A stretch of DNA of 64,000 bases from Mucilaginibacter daejeonensis (GTDB lineage Bacteria; Bacteroidota; Bacteroidia; Sphingobacteriales; Sphingobacteriaceae): NCBI RefSeq assembly GCF_020783335.1, contig NZ_CP086068.1, positions 1,178,001-1,242,000 of the forward strand, in the 5' to 3' direction. How positions within the stretch are numbered: position 1 is the stretch's first letter; each line of letters opens with the position of its first letter. Positions 1 through 9,466 of this stretch are shown here, in pieces. Both the position numbers and the translations under genes were made by a program. Under the pieces are notes generated by a model. That model searched no databases and had not been told where the DNA came from. It worked only from the letters and a program-made list of their open reading frames with translations.

Positions 1-560
1 TGCATGGGGTTAAAAGGTTTACCACTGCCTTCATTAAAACACCTTGGCTGATCCCGGTAGCCGGTGGTGTGACCATTATTTTGCTAACGCTGATCATAGG
101 CCGCCCTGACTATTTGAGCTTAGGTGTCGATGCCGAGTATCCAGGCGCGGTCACCATCGTTTCGGCCTTTGAGCAGGGCGGCGCACATTTTTTCAGTTGG
201 TTATGGAAGCTGATCTATACTGCCATTACTTTAGGTACCGGTTTCAAAGGAGGGGAGGTGACGCCATTGTTCTACATCGGTGCTACGCTGGGCAATACGC
301 TGGCCGGTATCCTCAACGCACCTGTCAGTCTGTTTGCCGCACTTGGCTTCATTGCTGTATTTGCAGGAGCGACCAACACACCACTGGCCTGCACTTTAAT
401 GGGTATCGAACTTTTTGGCAGTGAGTACGCCTTGCTTTTTGCCGTAGCTTGCTTCACTGCTTTTTATTTCAGCGGCGATGTGGGTATTTACAGTTCACAA
501 CGACGACTCACCCAAACCCTCCCCAAGGGGGAGGGCTCTTTAGGTAAGGGTTTGTGGTGA
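1..560 (+). CDS. ClC-family chloride channel/transporter, C-terminal part (5' end outside window)
   Basis: The reading frame is open from the left edge (first full codon at 3), so the gene starts before the window and the GTG at 69 is internal. The visible part holds membrane segments and the motif [16 protein letters not shown], which matches the conserved Gly-rich ion-coordinating loop (GGxFxPxxxIGA) late in ClC proteins. These are inner-membrane chloride channels or chloride/proton antiporters. No CBS domains follow. The last 15 or so residues are encoded by a GC-rich inverted repeat (517-535) and are probably not part of the conserved fold. The family call is firm; channel versus antiporter cannot be decided here. 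Confidence 0.85.
   Translation, partial: HGVKRFTTAFIKTPWLIPVAGGVTIILLTLIIGRPDYLSLGVDAEYPGAVTIVSAFEQGGAHFFSWLWKLIYTAITLGTGFKGGEVTPLFYIGATLGNTLAGILNAPVSLFAALGFIAVFAGATNTPLACTLMGIELFGSEYALLFAVACFTAFYFSGDVGIYSSQRRLTQTLPKGEGSLGKGLW
517..535. repeat. GC-rich inverted repeat forming the 3' end of the ClC gene
   Basis: CCCTCCCC is followed by AA and GGGGGAGGG. Similar C-rich/G-rich palindromes occur at 38430-38479 and 48959-49146, so it is a dispersed intergenic element. Here it lies inside the reading frame, just before the TGA at 558, and could also act as a hairpin at the transcript end. Confidence 0.7.
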
Positions 561-591
561 TCGTTCTGCGAAGACGATAACACTCCGGTAC

Positions 592-3500
592 TTATTTGAT
601 ATCCAGGTCGCCAATGTATACGCCTCCTTTGGCGTCCTTTTTCATTTGAAGCACAATGATCTCTTTCTTCTCTTGCGCAGTGCCATAGTGGGTATATAAT
701 TCAGCCATCACCGTGGTCGGTCCCGAAAGGGTGACCTGCGTATCACCGTAATAATCGATCTCGATCTTGTACGTGCCTTTGGTCGCCTTCTTCAGCACAA
801 ACTGTTCCGGACCGAAGCCGCTGGTCATATCATCAGAGATGCGGCCACCTGCAGCAGTTTGACGATGGGAATAATAGCATTTCTCCCCATTAGGGTCAGT
901 GACCCAAAGGTCGATGTCCGTGTTGTTCTTGTTCCAGTTCATCACTATGCGCGCATCTACCGGCATGTTCCTGATGAGTTTGCGGTCGATCTGGCTAAGG
1001 TTCAGCTGGCCTTTATGTGCACTGATCAGGCGATCGATCTCGAACAGGAGCACTTCCTGTATACCGTCATACATGCTGTCGGCATCCTCAGTGTAAAACC
1101 TGGTCAAGGCATCGTAAAGCACGTCCAATGCTTGTTGATGCTGTCCCGCATCCTCTAATGCCAGGCCATAGTCGCGGTAGCTCTGGGGGTCCATGGGGCG
1201 TAGGTCGGCCACTTTTTTGAAGGCATACAAAGCACCCTGATGATCCTTAAGCTCTTTCAGTTTGTATCCAAGCATTTTGTATAGCTCGTAGCTGCCCAGG
1301 TCCAACTCGGCAAGGTTGCTGAGAATGCGCAGTCCCAGTTCACGGTCGCCTGTTTTAATAAATACATCGGCCATATCGAAGTAGAATACAGGATCACCGT
1401 TAGTGCCCTTACGTAACTCGAGGTATTTTTGATAGCGTGCCGCCGGTGCTGCCGCCCTGATCTGTTTTACATGATCGGTAGCCGTTGCCTGGTAATTGAT
1501 GTTGATCGGGTTGCTCTTGACGGTGTCTGCTTGAGTTGCCTGACCTTTTTTGGTATTGATGATGACCACACCATTGGCTGCCTTTGAGCCATAGATAGCT
1601 GTGGCCGATGCATCTTTTAGTACCTGGGTCGAGATGACGTCATTGCTGTTAATGCCTTCAATGTCGCTAACCTGTTTGCCATCAACGATGTAGAGCGGTT
1701 GCGAAGTAGTAAGTGATGATACACCTCTGATCCGAACGACCGAGCTGGTAGCGGCCATTGTGCTTGTTGTTATGGCAAGGCCTGGCACCCGGCCTTGCAG
1801 GGCTTGTGTAACGGGCGCTGTTAAGGTCCGTCTTTCGGTACCGTATCCGGCCACTACAACGTCGTTCAAATTTCTTTGGTCTGCAGATCGTTCGGCTACC
1901 CGTCCTTGAACTACCGCTGGACTCGCCGATGCATTGCCCACAGGCTCATCTATTCTTACGGTCGGTGTTTGATACCGTTGTGAGTGAGCCGCCTTTGCTT
2001 TGCGCTTTTGAACCGGTTCTACCTTGGTGTTCCACCATTTTTGTAATTCGTCGGACATTTGATAAGCAGCATCTTTATTATCGCGCTTTTGTGCAATGCT
2101 TCGGTCGCCGCGATGTTTCATGATCGCATCATACTGTTGGCGTAGCTCGGCAGGTGGTTCTACCTCATATTGTATATAGTCATTCACGGTCTCCAGCACG
2201 ATCAGGGAGGTGTTGCGCGTGATGATGCTGTAGCGTTTACCCAGACCCTCGATCACGGCACGGTTAGCTTCATAGTTCAGGTCCAATTCATTGATCTTTT
2301 TCTGCGCCCAAAGCTTACTCACCTCCACGCTTTCAACCTGATCTTTAGCAAGGTCAAGTGTTACTGTCTTCTCATAAGTGACCTTGTTACCATAGCCAAA
2401 CCGGAGCGTGATGTTTTGGTTAGCGCTGCGAGTGATGCCGGCTATGGAAAAGCTTTGGCCTACTACTACCGGTAGCGATGGGTAAGTTTCCTCGGTAGTT
2501 CTATCACTCTTAATGCCCATAAACCGCAAAGGTTGATTGGTTAGTTTTTCTAATGCGTCCGTAGTTTCGGTAGTGTTGAGGTCGATCATGTCGCCGCCGC
2601 TCTTCATGGCGATCATATTGAGGTTGCTGTGGTTGGCCGTGAGCGAGGAGTTGATGCAATAAATGGGCTTACCTGCGCTGAGGCTTATACCTGCCTGGCC
2701 AAAGGTTTGAAGGCCATCGCTCATCAACAAAAATTCATCGGCCTGATAGCTTCCAAGTTTTAATTTGCCCAGGTCAGTAGCGCCATCGTAGACCGTTTTC
2801 TCCAGATCATGTTTTAAGGCCGACCAATCACCGGAATTGATCGGGTACTTCTTTGTTCGAAGGACGGTATTGCTGAACATCACCAATTCAACGGTCGCAC
2901 TTTTCAGCTTTCTAAAATAGGCATCCAGCAGAGCCATGTCCTTTTTAACATCGCGCGAAGCGGCACTTAACGAAGCATCCCATAACAACCCGATGCGGGC
3001 CGGCAACGGTTTACTGATCACCTTTGGTTGTAGGGTAGTGCTCACATAATAATAGAACTTGTTACCCAACTGCTGCATCATAACTTCGGCGGCATTGGTC
3101 GCCTTAGGCATGCTGAACGTTATGGCATGGTCAGGAATGTAATTGCTTTTCTGAAGAGATGCTGTGTAAGCGTTCTGATGCTTATCGAACTGTAATTGAT
3201 CAGGGTCATTGGCGGTCACGGGCGCGGCACCGTCCTGGATCACGGATGCTTTGAGCGAGAAGCTTTGCACGGTATCTTTAATGTTAAGGGGCAAAGTGAA
3301 CTGCAGCTCGCCTTTTTTATTGGTGGTGATCTCTTCCTCATAACCAATGATAACTGTGCGGGTTGCATGCGGGTTAAGCGGATAAATGCGAGTGCGGAAG
3401 GTATTGCCTTCCACCTTTTCCAAAAGGCCCGGGTCTACGCGCCGGCGTTCTATCGATTCGAATACCACAGCTCCTTTGCCACGATCCACCGGAACTGCCT

Positions 3501-3792
3501 CCCGCATTTTGCCGTTGATGTCGAGCCCATAACGGCTAACGTTCACGCCGTCTTTAAGTGGGAAAAGCAGGTTGCCTTCCAGTATTCGGGAAGTGTTGTT
3601 GTAGAAGGTCATTTGCCACGTGGTGCGGCTAATATTGCCATAGATGGCGACGTCGATCTTCAGCTCTTTTAATTTGACGCCGCTATTAGTGTTCCCGTTC
3701 ACCGTCAGTTGAGGCGACTGGCCGAACGCAGCGGTGAAGCTTAAAAAGACGATTTCAAAAAGGATGGTTAGGATGAAGAATGGCTTATTCAT
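592..3792 (-). CDS. VIT/vWA surface protein with embedded TonB plug, TPR-like and DUF2135-like regions
   Basis: A 1066-residue protein read from the ATG at 3792, chosen because it opens a clear signal peptide ([13 protein letters not shown]...AAFGQ); an in-frame ATG at 3885 would put 31 unlikely residues in front. In order: a VIT domain (about 30-165), a vWA domain with an intact MIDAS (DASLS near 272, later Thr in GATDLG and Asp in MSDG), a TonB-receptor plug of SusC type (about 642-750, with [19 protein letters not shown] and [10 protein letters not shown]), a TPR-like helical region (about 800-910), and a C-terminal beta domain resembling DUF2135/YfaP ([14 protein letters not shown]). No beta-barrel follows the plug, so it is not a receptor. 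Probably periplasmic or surface anchored and involved in metal-dependent protein contacts; function unknown. Confidence 0.85.
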   Translation of the reverse strand: MNKPFFILTILFEIVFLSFTAAFGQSPQLTVNGNTNSGVKLKELKIDVAIYGNISRTTWQMTFYNNTSRILEGNLLFPLKDGVNVSRYGLDINGKMREAVPVDRGKGAVVFESIERRRVDPGLLEKVEGNTFRTRIYPLNPHATRTVIIGYEEEITTNKKGELQFTLPLNIKDTVQSFSLKASVIQDGAAPVTANDPDQLQFDKHQNAYTASLQKSNYIPDHAITFSMPKATNAAEVMMQQLGNKFYYYVSTTLQPKVISKPLPARIGLLWDASLSAASRDVKKDMALLDAYFRKLKSATVELVMFSNTVLRTKKYPINSGDWSALKHDLEKTVYDGATDLGKLKLGSYQADEFLLMSDGLQTFGQAGISLSAGKPIYCINSSLTANHSNLNMIAMKSGGDMIDLNTTETTDALEKLTNQPLRFMGIKSDRTTEETYPSLPVVVGQSFSIAGITRSANQNITLRFGYGNKVTYEKTVTLDLAKDQVESVEVSKLWAQKKINELDLNYEANRAVIEGLGKRYSIITRNTSLIVLETVNDYIQYEVEPPAELRQQYDAIMKHRGDRSIAQKRDNKDAAYQMSDELQKWWNTKVEPVQKRKAKAAHSQRYQTPTVRIDEPVGNASASPAVVQGRVAERSADQRNLNDVVVAGYGTERRTLTAPVTQALQGRVPGLAITTSTMAATSSVVRIRGVSSLTTSQPLYIVDGKQVSDIEGINSNDVISTQVLKDASATAIYGSKAANGVVIINTKKGQATQADTVKSNPININYQATATDHVKQIRAAAPAARYQKYLELRKGTNGDPVFYFDMADVFIKTGDRELGLRILSNLAELDLGSYELYKMLGYKLKELKDHQGALYAFKKVADLRPMDPQSYRDYGLALEDAGQHQQALDVLYDALTRFYTEDADSMYDGIQEVLLFEIDRLISAHKGQLNLSQIDRKLIRNMPVDARIVMNWNKNNTDIDLWVTDPNGEKCYYSHRQTAAGGRISDDMTSGFGPEQFVLKKATKGTYKIEIDYYGDTQVTLSGPTTVMAELYTHYGTAQEKKEIIVLQMKKDAKGGVYIGDLDIK

Positions 3793-3935
3793 TGGTCTGT
3801 ATTTTCCAATAAGATGCACGTGATCGCCAGATCCCATAAAGCAATTTAACTTTTTTAAGGACAACAAGCAGCTACAGCAAAGCAAGCCGTAAATGATGAG
3901 GAACCAGTTAAGGTTTTCTCTCGGGAGCGGAAGAC

Positions 3936-4664
3936 CTATTTCAAACTCTTAGCTACCGGCGCGATGAGTTGTTGTACCCAGTTGGCGTACATTTTTCCTG
4001 ATGGGTGCAGCCCGTCGGATGCGATGAGGCTGGCATCATTGAGTGCGGCACGGGAGGCGGGGGTAATGTCAATAAAACTCACGCCTGCCTTTTGGGTCTC
4101 CTCGCGGGCTATAGCGTTGTACCGGTCTATCTCAGTAGCGATCTGCTGACGGTCGCGGCCGCTGGCAAAAGGTGTAACGCCCCAGTCGGGAATGGACACC
4201 ACAAAAACGCGTTGCTTATCGTTGTTGGCATATTTGAGCGCGGTGTTCAGCAATTGCACGAACTCAGTGCGATAGGTGTCGATATTGTAGCCGCGATACT
4301 GGTTGTTCACCCCAATGAGTAAGGTCACGATGTCGAACTTGCGATCGATGGCGCGGGTACTGATCTCGCGCATCAGTTCGTCAGTGGTCAAGCCGGTTCG
4401 GGCAATGATCACGGGTGCTTCGGCCTTGTAGTTGTTCTGGTTGAGGGCAGTGCTCAGTTGATGCGGGAACGATAACTCCTGAGGTACCGCCTCACCGATC
4501 GTGTAGGAGTCGCCCAAAGCAAGGTAGCTTACTTTTTGGCCATTGCCTTTGTAAATGGTATCCAATTTTGCCTGCGGAAGGCTTGTGGTCACGTCGTCCA
4601 TATTCTTACCTGAGCAGCCTGCCAGGGCCGCAATGAACATAAATGCAAAGCTTATCGTTCTCAT
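3936..4664 (-). CDS. SGNH/GDSL hydrolase lipoprotein
   Basis: A 242-residue protein with a lipoprotein signal (lipobox LAGC, Cys16), so it should be anchored in the cell envelope. SGNH blocks are visible: block I GDSYTIG with the nucleophile Ser, block [10 protein letters not shown] with the oxyanion Asn, and block V DGLHPS with the catalytic Asp and His. The family covers esterases, lipases and acyltransferases that remove or move acyl groups on lipids or carbohydrates; the substrate cannot be read from the sequence. Its start overlaps the lipB stop by 4 bp (ATGA), so it is translationally coupled to lipB. Confidence 0.88.
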   Translation of the reverse strand: MRTISFAFMFIAALAGCSGKNMDDVTTSLPQAKLDTIYKGNGQKVSYLALGDSYTIGEAVPQELSFPHQLSTALNQNNYKAEAPVIIARTGLTTDELMREISTRAIDRKFDIVTLLIGVNNQYRGYNIDTYRTEFVQLLNTALKYANNDKQRVFVVSIPDWGVTPFASGRDRQQIATEIDRYNAIAREETQKAGVSFIDITPASRAALNDASLIASDGLHPSGKMYANWVQQLIAPVAKSLK

Positions 4665-5392
4665 CCCAACATCTCCATACCAAAAAGTACGGAAATGTGG
4701 TGTTTAAGGATGTTCTTCACTTCATTTATATCTACCGGGTGCCCCAACTCACGCTGCATGGAGGTCACATCCTTATCATCTATACCGCATGGCACTATGT
4801 AGCCAAAGTAATCTAAGTTGGCGTTCACATTAAAGGCAAGCCCGTGCATGGTGACCCAGCGGCTGCAACGTACGCCCATAGCGCAGATCTTGCGGGCACG
4901 CTCATTGTCGGGGTCCAGCCAAACGCCGGTGTAGCCGGGGTAGCGGCCTGCGGTGATGCCATAGTGAGCCAGGGTCTGTATCACGGCCTCTTCCAGTGTG
5001 CGCAGGTAGAGGTGTATATCGGTAAAGAAATTGTCGAGGTCAAGGATCGGGTATACCACCAGCTGGCCCGGGCCATGATAGGTGATATCGCCACCGCGCT
5101 TGATGGGGTAGTATAGGGCGTTCTTTTCTTTCAGCCCGGCCTCATCCAATAATAAGTGATCGGGCGTGCCGCTGTTACCTAAGGTGAATACATGTGGATG
5201 TTCACAAAAGATCAGGTGGTTTGGGGTTGCAGTGTCCTCCACCGGCTCCTCGCCCGCAGTGGCCGCGGCCTGTCGGTTACGCAGTTCGCCCTTCAGCTTT
5301 ACCGTGGCGTTGAATATCTCTTCCTGGCGGTCCCAAGCCTCTTTATAGTCGGTCAGTCCCCAATCGCTGAAATGTACTTGTTTGTTCTTCAT
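4661..5392 (-). CDS. lipB: Octanoyl-[ACP]:protein N-octanoyltransferase LipB
   Basis: A cytoplasmic transferase that moves the octanoyl group from acyl carrier protein to a lysine of lipoyl domains, the first step of lipoate synthesis for 2-oxo-acid dehydrogenases and the glycine cleavage system. The 243-residue sequence carries the LipB hallmarks RGGDITYHGPGQLV, KICAMGV (with the catalytic Lys region) followed by MHGLAFNVN, and VPCGI with the active-site Cys. It lies 3 bp after a phosphopantetheinyl transferase and overlaps the SGNH hydrolase by 4 bp. Its products would include the E2 at 30352-31941 in this window. Confidence 0.96.
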   Translation of the reverse strand: MKNKQVHFSDWGLTDYKEAWDRQEEIFNATVKLKGELRNRQAAATAGEEPVEDTATPNHLIFCEHPHVFTLGNSGTPDHLLLDEAGLKEKNALYYPIKRGGDITYHGPGQLVVYPILDLDNFFTDIHLYLRTLEEAVIQTLAHYGITAGRYPGYTGVWLDPDNERARKICAMGVRCSRWVTMHGLAFNVNANLDYFGYIVPCGIDDKDVTSMQRELGHPVDINEVKNILKHHISVLFGMEMLG

Positions 5393-5395
5393 GGT

Positions 5396-6034
5396 TCAAG
5401 CCTTTACGTAACCGATCATGTAGTCTTCGTAATGCAAATGGTGTACCTGGTACTGCTCCCTTACCTCATCCTTTTTTAGATCAACCTCGAAAGTTCCTTC
5501 AGGTGAGTAATCGAAAGGTTTGATGCGGATGTCATCCAGGAACGATACCTCTTTTTGGCCGTAGCATTTGTATACCGCTTCCTTGGCGCACCAGCAAACG
5601 TATAGGTGCGGTATCCGGTGATCAGGGTCTATCATATCCAGCTCTATGGGCTGCAAAAATTTGCCTGCTATCCGTTCTACCTTTTCTTTGATCAGCTCTA
5701 TATCGATGCCTACGGGTCGGCTTTTACTGATCATGACGGCCGCGTAATCAAATGAGTGGCTTAGCGAGATATGATAGGGCAGGTTGACCAGATAAGGCTT
5801 GCCATGTGCGTCAACCTTACAATCGATGTACTCGGAGGTGTCGAGCATGGTGCGTAACAGCACCCTGGTGCCCAGCCAATGCAGGTGGCGCTTACCGTTC
5901 GATAGTCCTTCCAGGAAAGCCTGTTCCGCGTCATCAAGTTGCAACTGCTGATAAAGCGTATCAGCATCCTCTTCAATGCGCCAGAGGGCAAATTCAGTAT
6001 CGTGATCTACCTGCTTACGGTATGCTATTGCCAT
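5396..6034 (-). CDS. 4'-phosphopantetheinyl transferase superfamily protein
   Basis: A 212-residue protein with the Sfp-type motifs VGIDIELIKEKVE (Mg-binding Asp and Glu) and CWCAKEAVYKCYG (WxxKEAxxK). It transfers 4'-phosphopantetheine from CoA to a serine of a carrier protein. The length fits the Sfp/AcpT group rather than the roughly 120-residue AcpS. It heads a minus-strand operon with lipB, which suggests a housekeeping role in acyl carrier protein and lipoate metabolism rather than a secondary-metabolite cluster, as no NRPS or PKS genes are nearby. Confidence 0.9.
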   Translation of the reverse strand: MAIAYRKQVDHDTEFALWRIEEDADTLYQQLQLDDAEQAFLEGLSNGKRHLHWLGTRVLLRTMLDTSEYIDCKVDAHGKPYLVNLPYHISLSHSFDYAAVMISKSRPVGIDIELIKEKVERIAGKFLQPIELDMIDPDHRIPHLYVCWCAKEAVYKCYGQKEVSFLDDIRIKPFDYSPEGTFEVDLKKDEVREQYQVHHLHYEDYMIGYVKA

Positions 6035-6057
6035 AATTAAATTACAAAAACAGAGCG

Positions 6058-6065
6058 CAAAATTA
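6058..6065 (-). promoter_or_regulatory. -7 box for the PPTase-lipB operon
   Basis: The minus strand reads TAATTTTG, a full match to the Bacteroidota TAnnTTTG box, 23 nt before the ATG at 6034. No clear -33 TTTG is seen. Confidence 0.5.
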
Positions 6066-6109
6066 GGTTAAATAATTATAATTTAGGCCGTGTAACCCGT
6101 CACCTGAAA

Positions 6110-6646
6110 ATGATCTTATCAGATAAACGCATATTGGAAGAAATAGAGAAGGGCAACATCATCATCGAGCCTTTCAAGCGTGAGTGTTTGGGTACCAACT
6201 CCTACGATGTGCATCTGGGTAAGTACCTGGCCACTTACCGCAACCGCGTGCTTGACGCCAAAGTGCATAACGAGATCGACGGGTTCGAGATCCCTAAAGA
6301 AGGTTACATTTTACAACCAGGCGTACTTTACCTCGGCGTCACGGTCGAATATACTGAAACGCACAAGCACGTGCCTTTCCTGGAAGGTAAATCAAGCACC
6401 GGGCGTTTGGGCATCGATATACATGCTACCGCCGGTAAAGGCGACGTAGGTTTTTGCAATACCTGGACACTGGAGATATCAGTAGCGCAACCGGTAAAGG
6501 TTTACGCGGGTATGCCCATTGGCCAGCTTATCTATTTTGTGGTGGAGGGCGATATTGAAACCCTGTATAACACCAAGGGTAACGCTAAATATAATAACCC
6601 CACCACGCGCCCTGTCGAGAGCATGATGTGGAAAAATAAATTCTGA
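6110..6646 (+). CDS. dcd: dCTP deaminase
   Basis: A 178-residue enzyme that deaminates dCTP to dUTP in pyrimidine deoxynucleotide synthesis. It shows the dUTPase-fold signature EGKSSTGRLGI followed by DIHATAGKGDVGF and the stretch WTLEISV with the catalytic Glu, then AGMPIGQLIYF. Its length is normal for the trimeric Dcd family. It is transcribed divergently from the PPTase-lipB operon. A dCTP deaminase/dUTPase of archaeal type is possible, but the typical bacterial enzyme is the simpler reading. Confidence 0.94.
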   Translation: MILSDKRILEEIEKGNIIIEPFKRECLGTNSYDVHLGKYLATYRNRVLDAKVHNEIDGFEIPKEGYILQPGVLYLGVTVEYTETHKHVPFLEGKSSTGRLGIDIHATAGKGDVGFCNTWTLEISVAQPVKVYAGMPIGQLIYFVVEGDIETLYNTKGNAKYNNPTTRPVESMMWKNKF

Positions 6647-6701
6647 TCTTCGGTTAAACTATTGGCCATTGGATGGTCTAACAAACACTTGCCTACCTAT
6701 T

Positions 6702-9419
6702 ATGATCAAAAGAACTGCCGCTGTACTGATGTTCGTGGCCTTTGCTTTAGTGGCCGCTGGTTTTGTTGCTGCTGATGACGACCCCATCATTCAAAAGATC
6801 GTATCACAATTAGAAAAATGGACCAACGACCGACCGCAGGAGAAGGTCTACCTGCAATTCGACAAACCTTACTACGGCATTGGCGATAACATATGGTTCA
6901 AGGCCTACATCACGGTGGGGCCTAAGCACCAGCTATCGGCCATGAGCGGTGCGCTCAACGTGGAACTCATCAACGAGCGCGACTCCATCAAACAATGGAT
7001 CAAACTGCCCGTGACCAGCGGCGTTACCTGGGGCGACTTTGCCCTGGCTGATTCACTGAAAGAAGGCAACTACCGCATACGTGCCTACACCAACTGGATG
7101 CGCAACGCCGGCGACGATTACTTCTTTGAAAAAGCGATCACCATCGGTAATGGTGCTACTACTTCCGTATTCACTAAAGCCACATACAACTTCACTAAGG
7201 CCGCTACCGGCCAGCAGGTGAACGCCAATATCAATTATACCGACCTTGAAGGCACCCCGTTGGCCAACAAAGAGGTGAGCTACAACGTGAGGATGAGCGA
7301 TAAGCAGATCCTGAAAGGCAAAGGAACCACCGATGCAAAAGGTGACCTGCAGGTCAATTTCGTTAACGCTACTCAGGCGCCGCTGAATACCGGCCGCATC
7401 AACACCCAGATCAAACTTGACGAAAAGCATTCGGCCACCAAAACGGTCTCGTTAAAGGCAGCTTCTGGTCAGGCCGATGTGCAGTTCTTCCCTGAGAGTG
7501 GCAACCTGGTGAACGGCGTACGCTCGCGTGTGGCCTTTAAGGCTGTAGGTCCTGACGGTTTGGGCATCGCGATCAAAGGTAGCATTAGCGATAATGATAA
7601 TACCGATGTGGCTATTTTGGCCACCCGCCATTTGGGTATGGGCAGCTTTGCCTTTACACCTCAAAGCGGCAAGACCTATAAAGCTAAGATCACTTATCCT
7701 GACGGCTCACAAAGTACCGTTAACCTGCCGGCAGTAGTGTCAGAAGGCTATGTACTCACCGTGAACAACTCAGACACCGCCAATATTGGCCTGCGTGTTA
7801 CCGGTAGTGCAGGCAGTGCACCCCAGCAACTTTACATTGTAGGGCAAAGCGGAGGGGATGTCCGCTATGTGGCCCGCAACAAGCCCGGCACAAATACCTT
7901 TAGTGCCATGATCCCCAAGAACAAGTTCCCGTCGGGTATCGCACAATTCACGTTGTTCAATTCGGCAGGGCTGGCGCTTAATGAGCGCATCGCCTTCATT
8001 CAAAGGGCCGATGATATGCTTAAGCTTACTGTAAACGCCGATCAGGCCACCTCGGGGCCACGGCAAAAGGTAAAGATCAGCATGAGGGCCACTGATCATG
8101 CCGGTAAGCCAGTAGTTGGCGCCTTTTCAGCCGCAGTGATCGATGTATCGAAGGTGCCCGTGGACGATGCTGCGGATATCAGTATCCAGTCGCAACTATT
8201 GTTAAGTTCAGACCTGAAGGGCTACATTGAGCAGCCTAACTATTACTTCACCAACCCTAATGAGGAAACGGCTGCTGACCTGGATATACTGATGCTTACG
8301 CAAGGTTACCGCCGTTTCGAATGGCGCTCGCTAATGGCCGATCAATTTTCACCCATAACTTTCCAGCCCGAAAAGACCTTGCAGGTATCAGGTGTGCTGA
8401 AGACCTCGGGCGGTAAGCCGATACCTAACGGAAAGGTCACCTTGTTCACCACGGCTGGTGGCGCTACCATATTAGATACCGTGGCCGATGCGCAGGGACG
8501 CTTCGCGTTCAAGGATCTGATCTTTAGGGATAGTACTAAATTCGTACTACAGGCCCGTACGGCCAAAGGTGGTAAAAATGTGGATATCGTGCTCGATAAT
8601 CCGCCTACGCAAACCATCAAGACCAGGAACATCCCGGCCAGCGAGGCGGCTAATTCGGCAGCGTTGCTTACTTACTTAAGGTATAACAAAAAACAGTATG
8701 ATGAAGAGGCCAAATATGGCATGGGCAACCACACCATTATGCTGAAAGCCGTTACCGTGACCGAGAAGAGAGTGAAACCGGGCCTCGAGAACTCCTCGAA
8801 CCTGAACGGCGCCGGTAACGCCGACCAGGTGATCACCAGCGATTTTTTTGATAAGATGGGCTGTCCTACCATTGATATGTGCTTACAAGGCCGTTTGTTA
8901 GGCGTGATATTCAGGGGCGGGGTACCATACTCAACACGTAGTCAGAACACCCCGATGCAGATCATTGTGGATGGCGTTTATGTGGATCAGGATTACCTAT
9001 CGACCATACCACCCATGAACGTGGCCAGTGTGGAGATACTGCGCACCATTGGCAACACCGCTATTTACGGTATGCGTGGCTCTGGCGGGGTAATGATCGT
9101 GAACACCAAACGCGGTGGCGAGTATAATGCCAATGCGGCACAGATCTACTCACCGGGTATATTGACCTATACGCCTAAAGGCTACTACTCGGTACGTGAG
9201 TTCTATTCGCCGGTATACGGCGACCCTAAGACCAACACCGCCGTGGCCGACCTGCGTACCACCATTTACTGGAAACCGAGCATCGTGACCGATCAGGATG
9301 GACGGGCATCGTTCGAGTATTATAATGCCGGTACCAGCGGTACTTACCGTGTACTGGTAGAGGGTATTAATGAAGATGGTTATTTAGGCAGGCAGGCCTA
9401 CCGCTATAAAGTAGAATAA
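6702..9419 (+). CDS. Secreted macroglobulin-like protein with a barrel-less TonB plug
   Basis: A 905-residue protein from the ATG at 6702, which opens a signal peptide (MIKRTAAVLMFVAFALVAAG); the upstream ATG at 6669 adds 11 residues that do not fit. The N-terminal part (KVYLQFDKPYYGIGDNIWFK) matches the MG2-like domain of alpha-2-macroglobulin-type proteins and is followed by repeated beta domains. Residues near 673-806 form a SusC-type TonB plug (IIVDGVYVDQDY, ILRTIGNTAIYGMRG, GVMIVNTKRGG), and the protein ends without a barrel. It is likely an envelope protein whose plug binds a partner or peptidoglycan-side component. Proteins of this layout are common in Bacteroidota, but their role is not established to my knowledge. 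Confidence 0.88.
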   Translation: MIKRTAAVLMFVAFALVAAGFVAADDDPIIQKIVSQLEKWTNDRPQEKVYLQFDKPYYGIGDNIWFKAYITVGPKHQLSAMSGALNVELINERDSIKQWIKLPVTSGVTWGDFALADSLKEGNYRIRAYTNWMRNAGDDYFFEKAITIGNGATTSVFTKATYNFTKAATGQQVNANINYTDLEGTPLANKEVSYNVRMSDKQILKGKGTTDAKGDLQVNFVNATQAPLNTGRINTQIKLDEKHSATKTVSLKAASGQADVQFFPESGNLVNGVRSRVAFKAVGPDGLGIAIKGSISDNDNTDVAILATRHLGMGSFAFTPQSGKTYKAKITYPDGSQSTVNLPAVVSEGYVLTVNNSDTANIGLRVTGSAGSAPQQLYIVGQSGGDVRYVARNKPGTNTFSAMIPKNKFPSGIAQFTLFNSAGLALNERIAFIQRADDMLKLTVNADQATSGPRQKVKISMRATDHAGKPVVGAFSAAVIDVSKVPVDDAADISIQSQLLLSSDLKGYIEQPNYYFTNPNEETAADLDILMLTQGYRRFEWRSLMADQFSPITFQPEKTLQVSGVLKTSGGKPIPNGKVTLFTTAGGATILDTVADAQGRFAFKDLIFRDSTKFVLQARTAKGGKNVDIVLDNPPTQTIKTRNIPASEAANSAALLTYLRYNKKQYDEEAKYGMGNHTIMLKAVTVTEKRVKPGLENSSNLNGAGNADQVITSDFFDKMGCPTIDMCLQGRLLGVIFRGGVPYSTRSQNTPMQIIVDGVYVDQDYLSTIPPMNVASVEILRTIGNTAIYGMRGSGGVMIVNTKRGGEYNANAAQIYSPGILTYTPKGYYSVREFYSPVYGDPKTNTAVADLRTTIYWKPSIVTDQDGRASFEYYNAGTSGTYRVLVEGINEDGYLGRQAYRYKVE

Positions 9420-9460
9420 ACAAGAAAAGGTCCGGCAAAGTTGCCGGACCTTTTCTTGTT
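9419..9460. terminator. Bidirectional intrinsic terminator
   Basis: A perfect 20-bp inverted repeat (9419-9438 and 9441-9460) with an A-rich left and T-rich right flank. It lies between two convergent genes and can serve both. Confidence 0.9.
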
Positions 9461-9466
9461 TATACA

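Noticed and set aside
3793-3885. Longer VIT protein start
   Set aside because: It places 31 residues with many Cys before a clean signal peptide.
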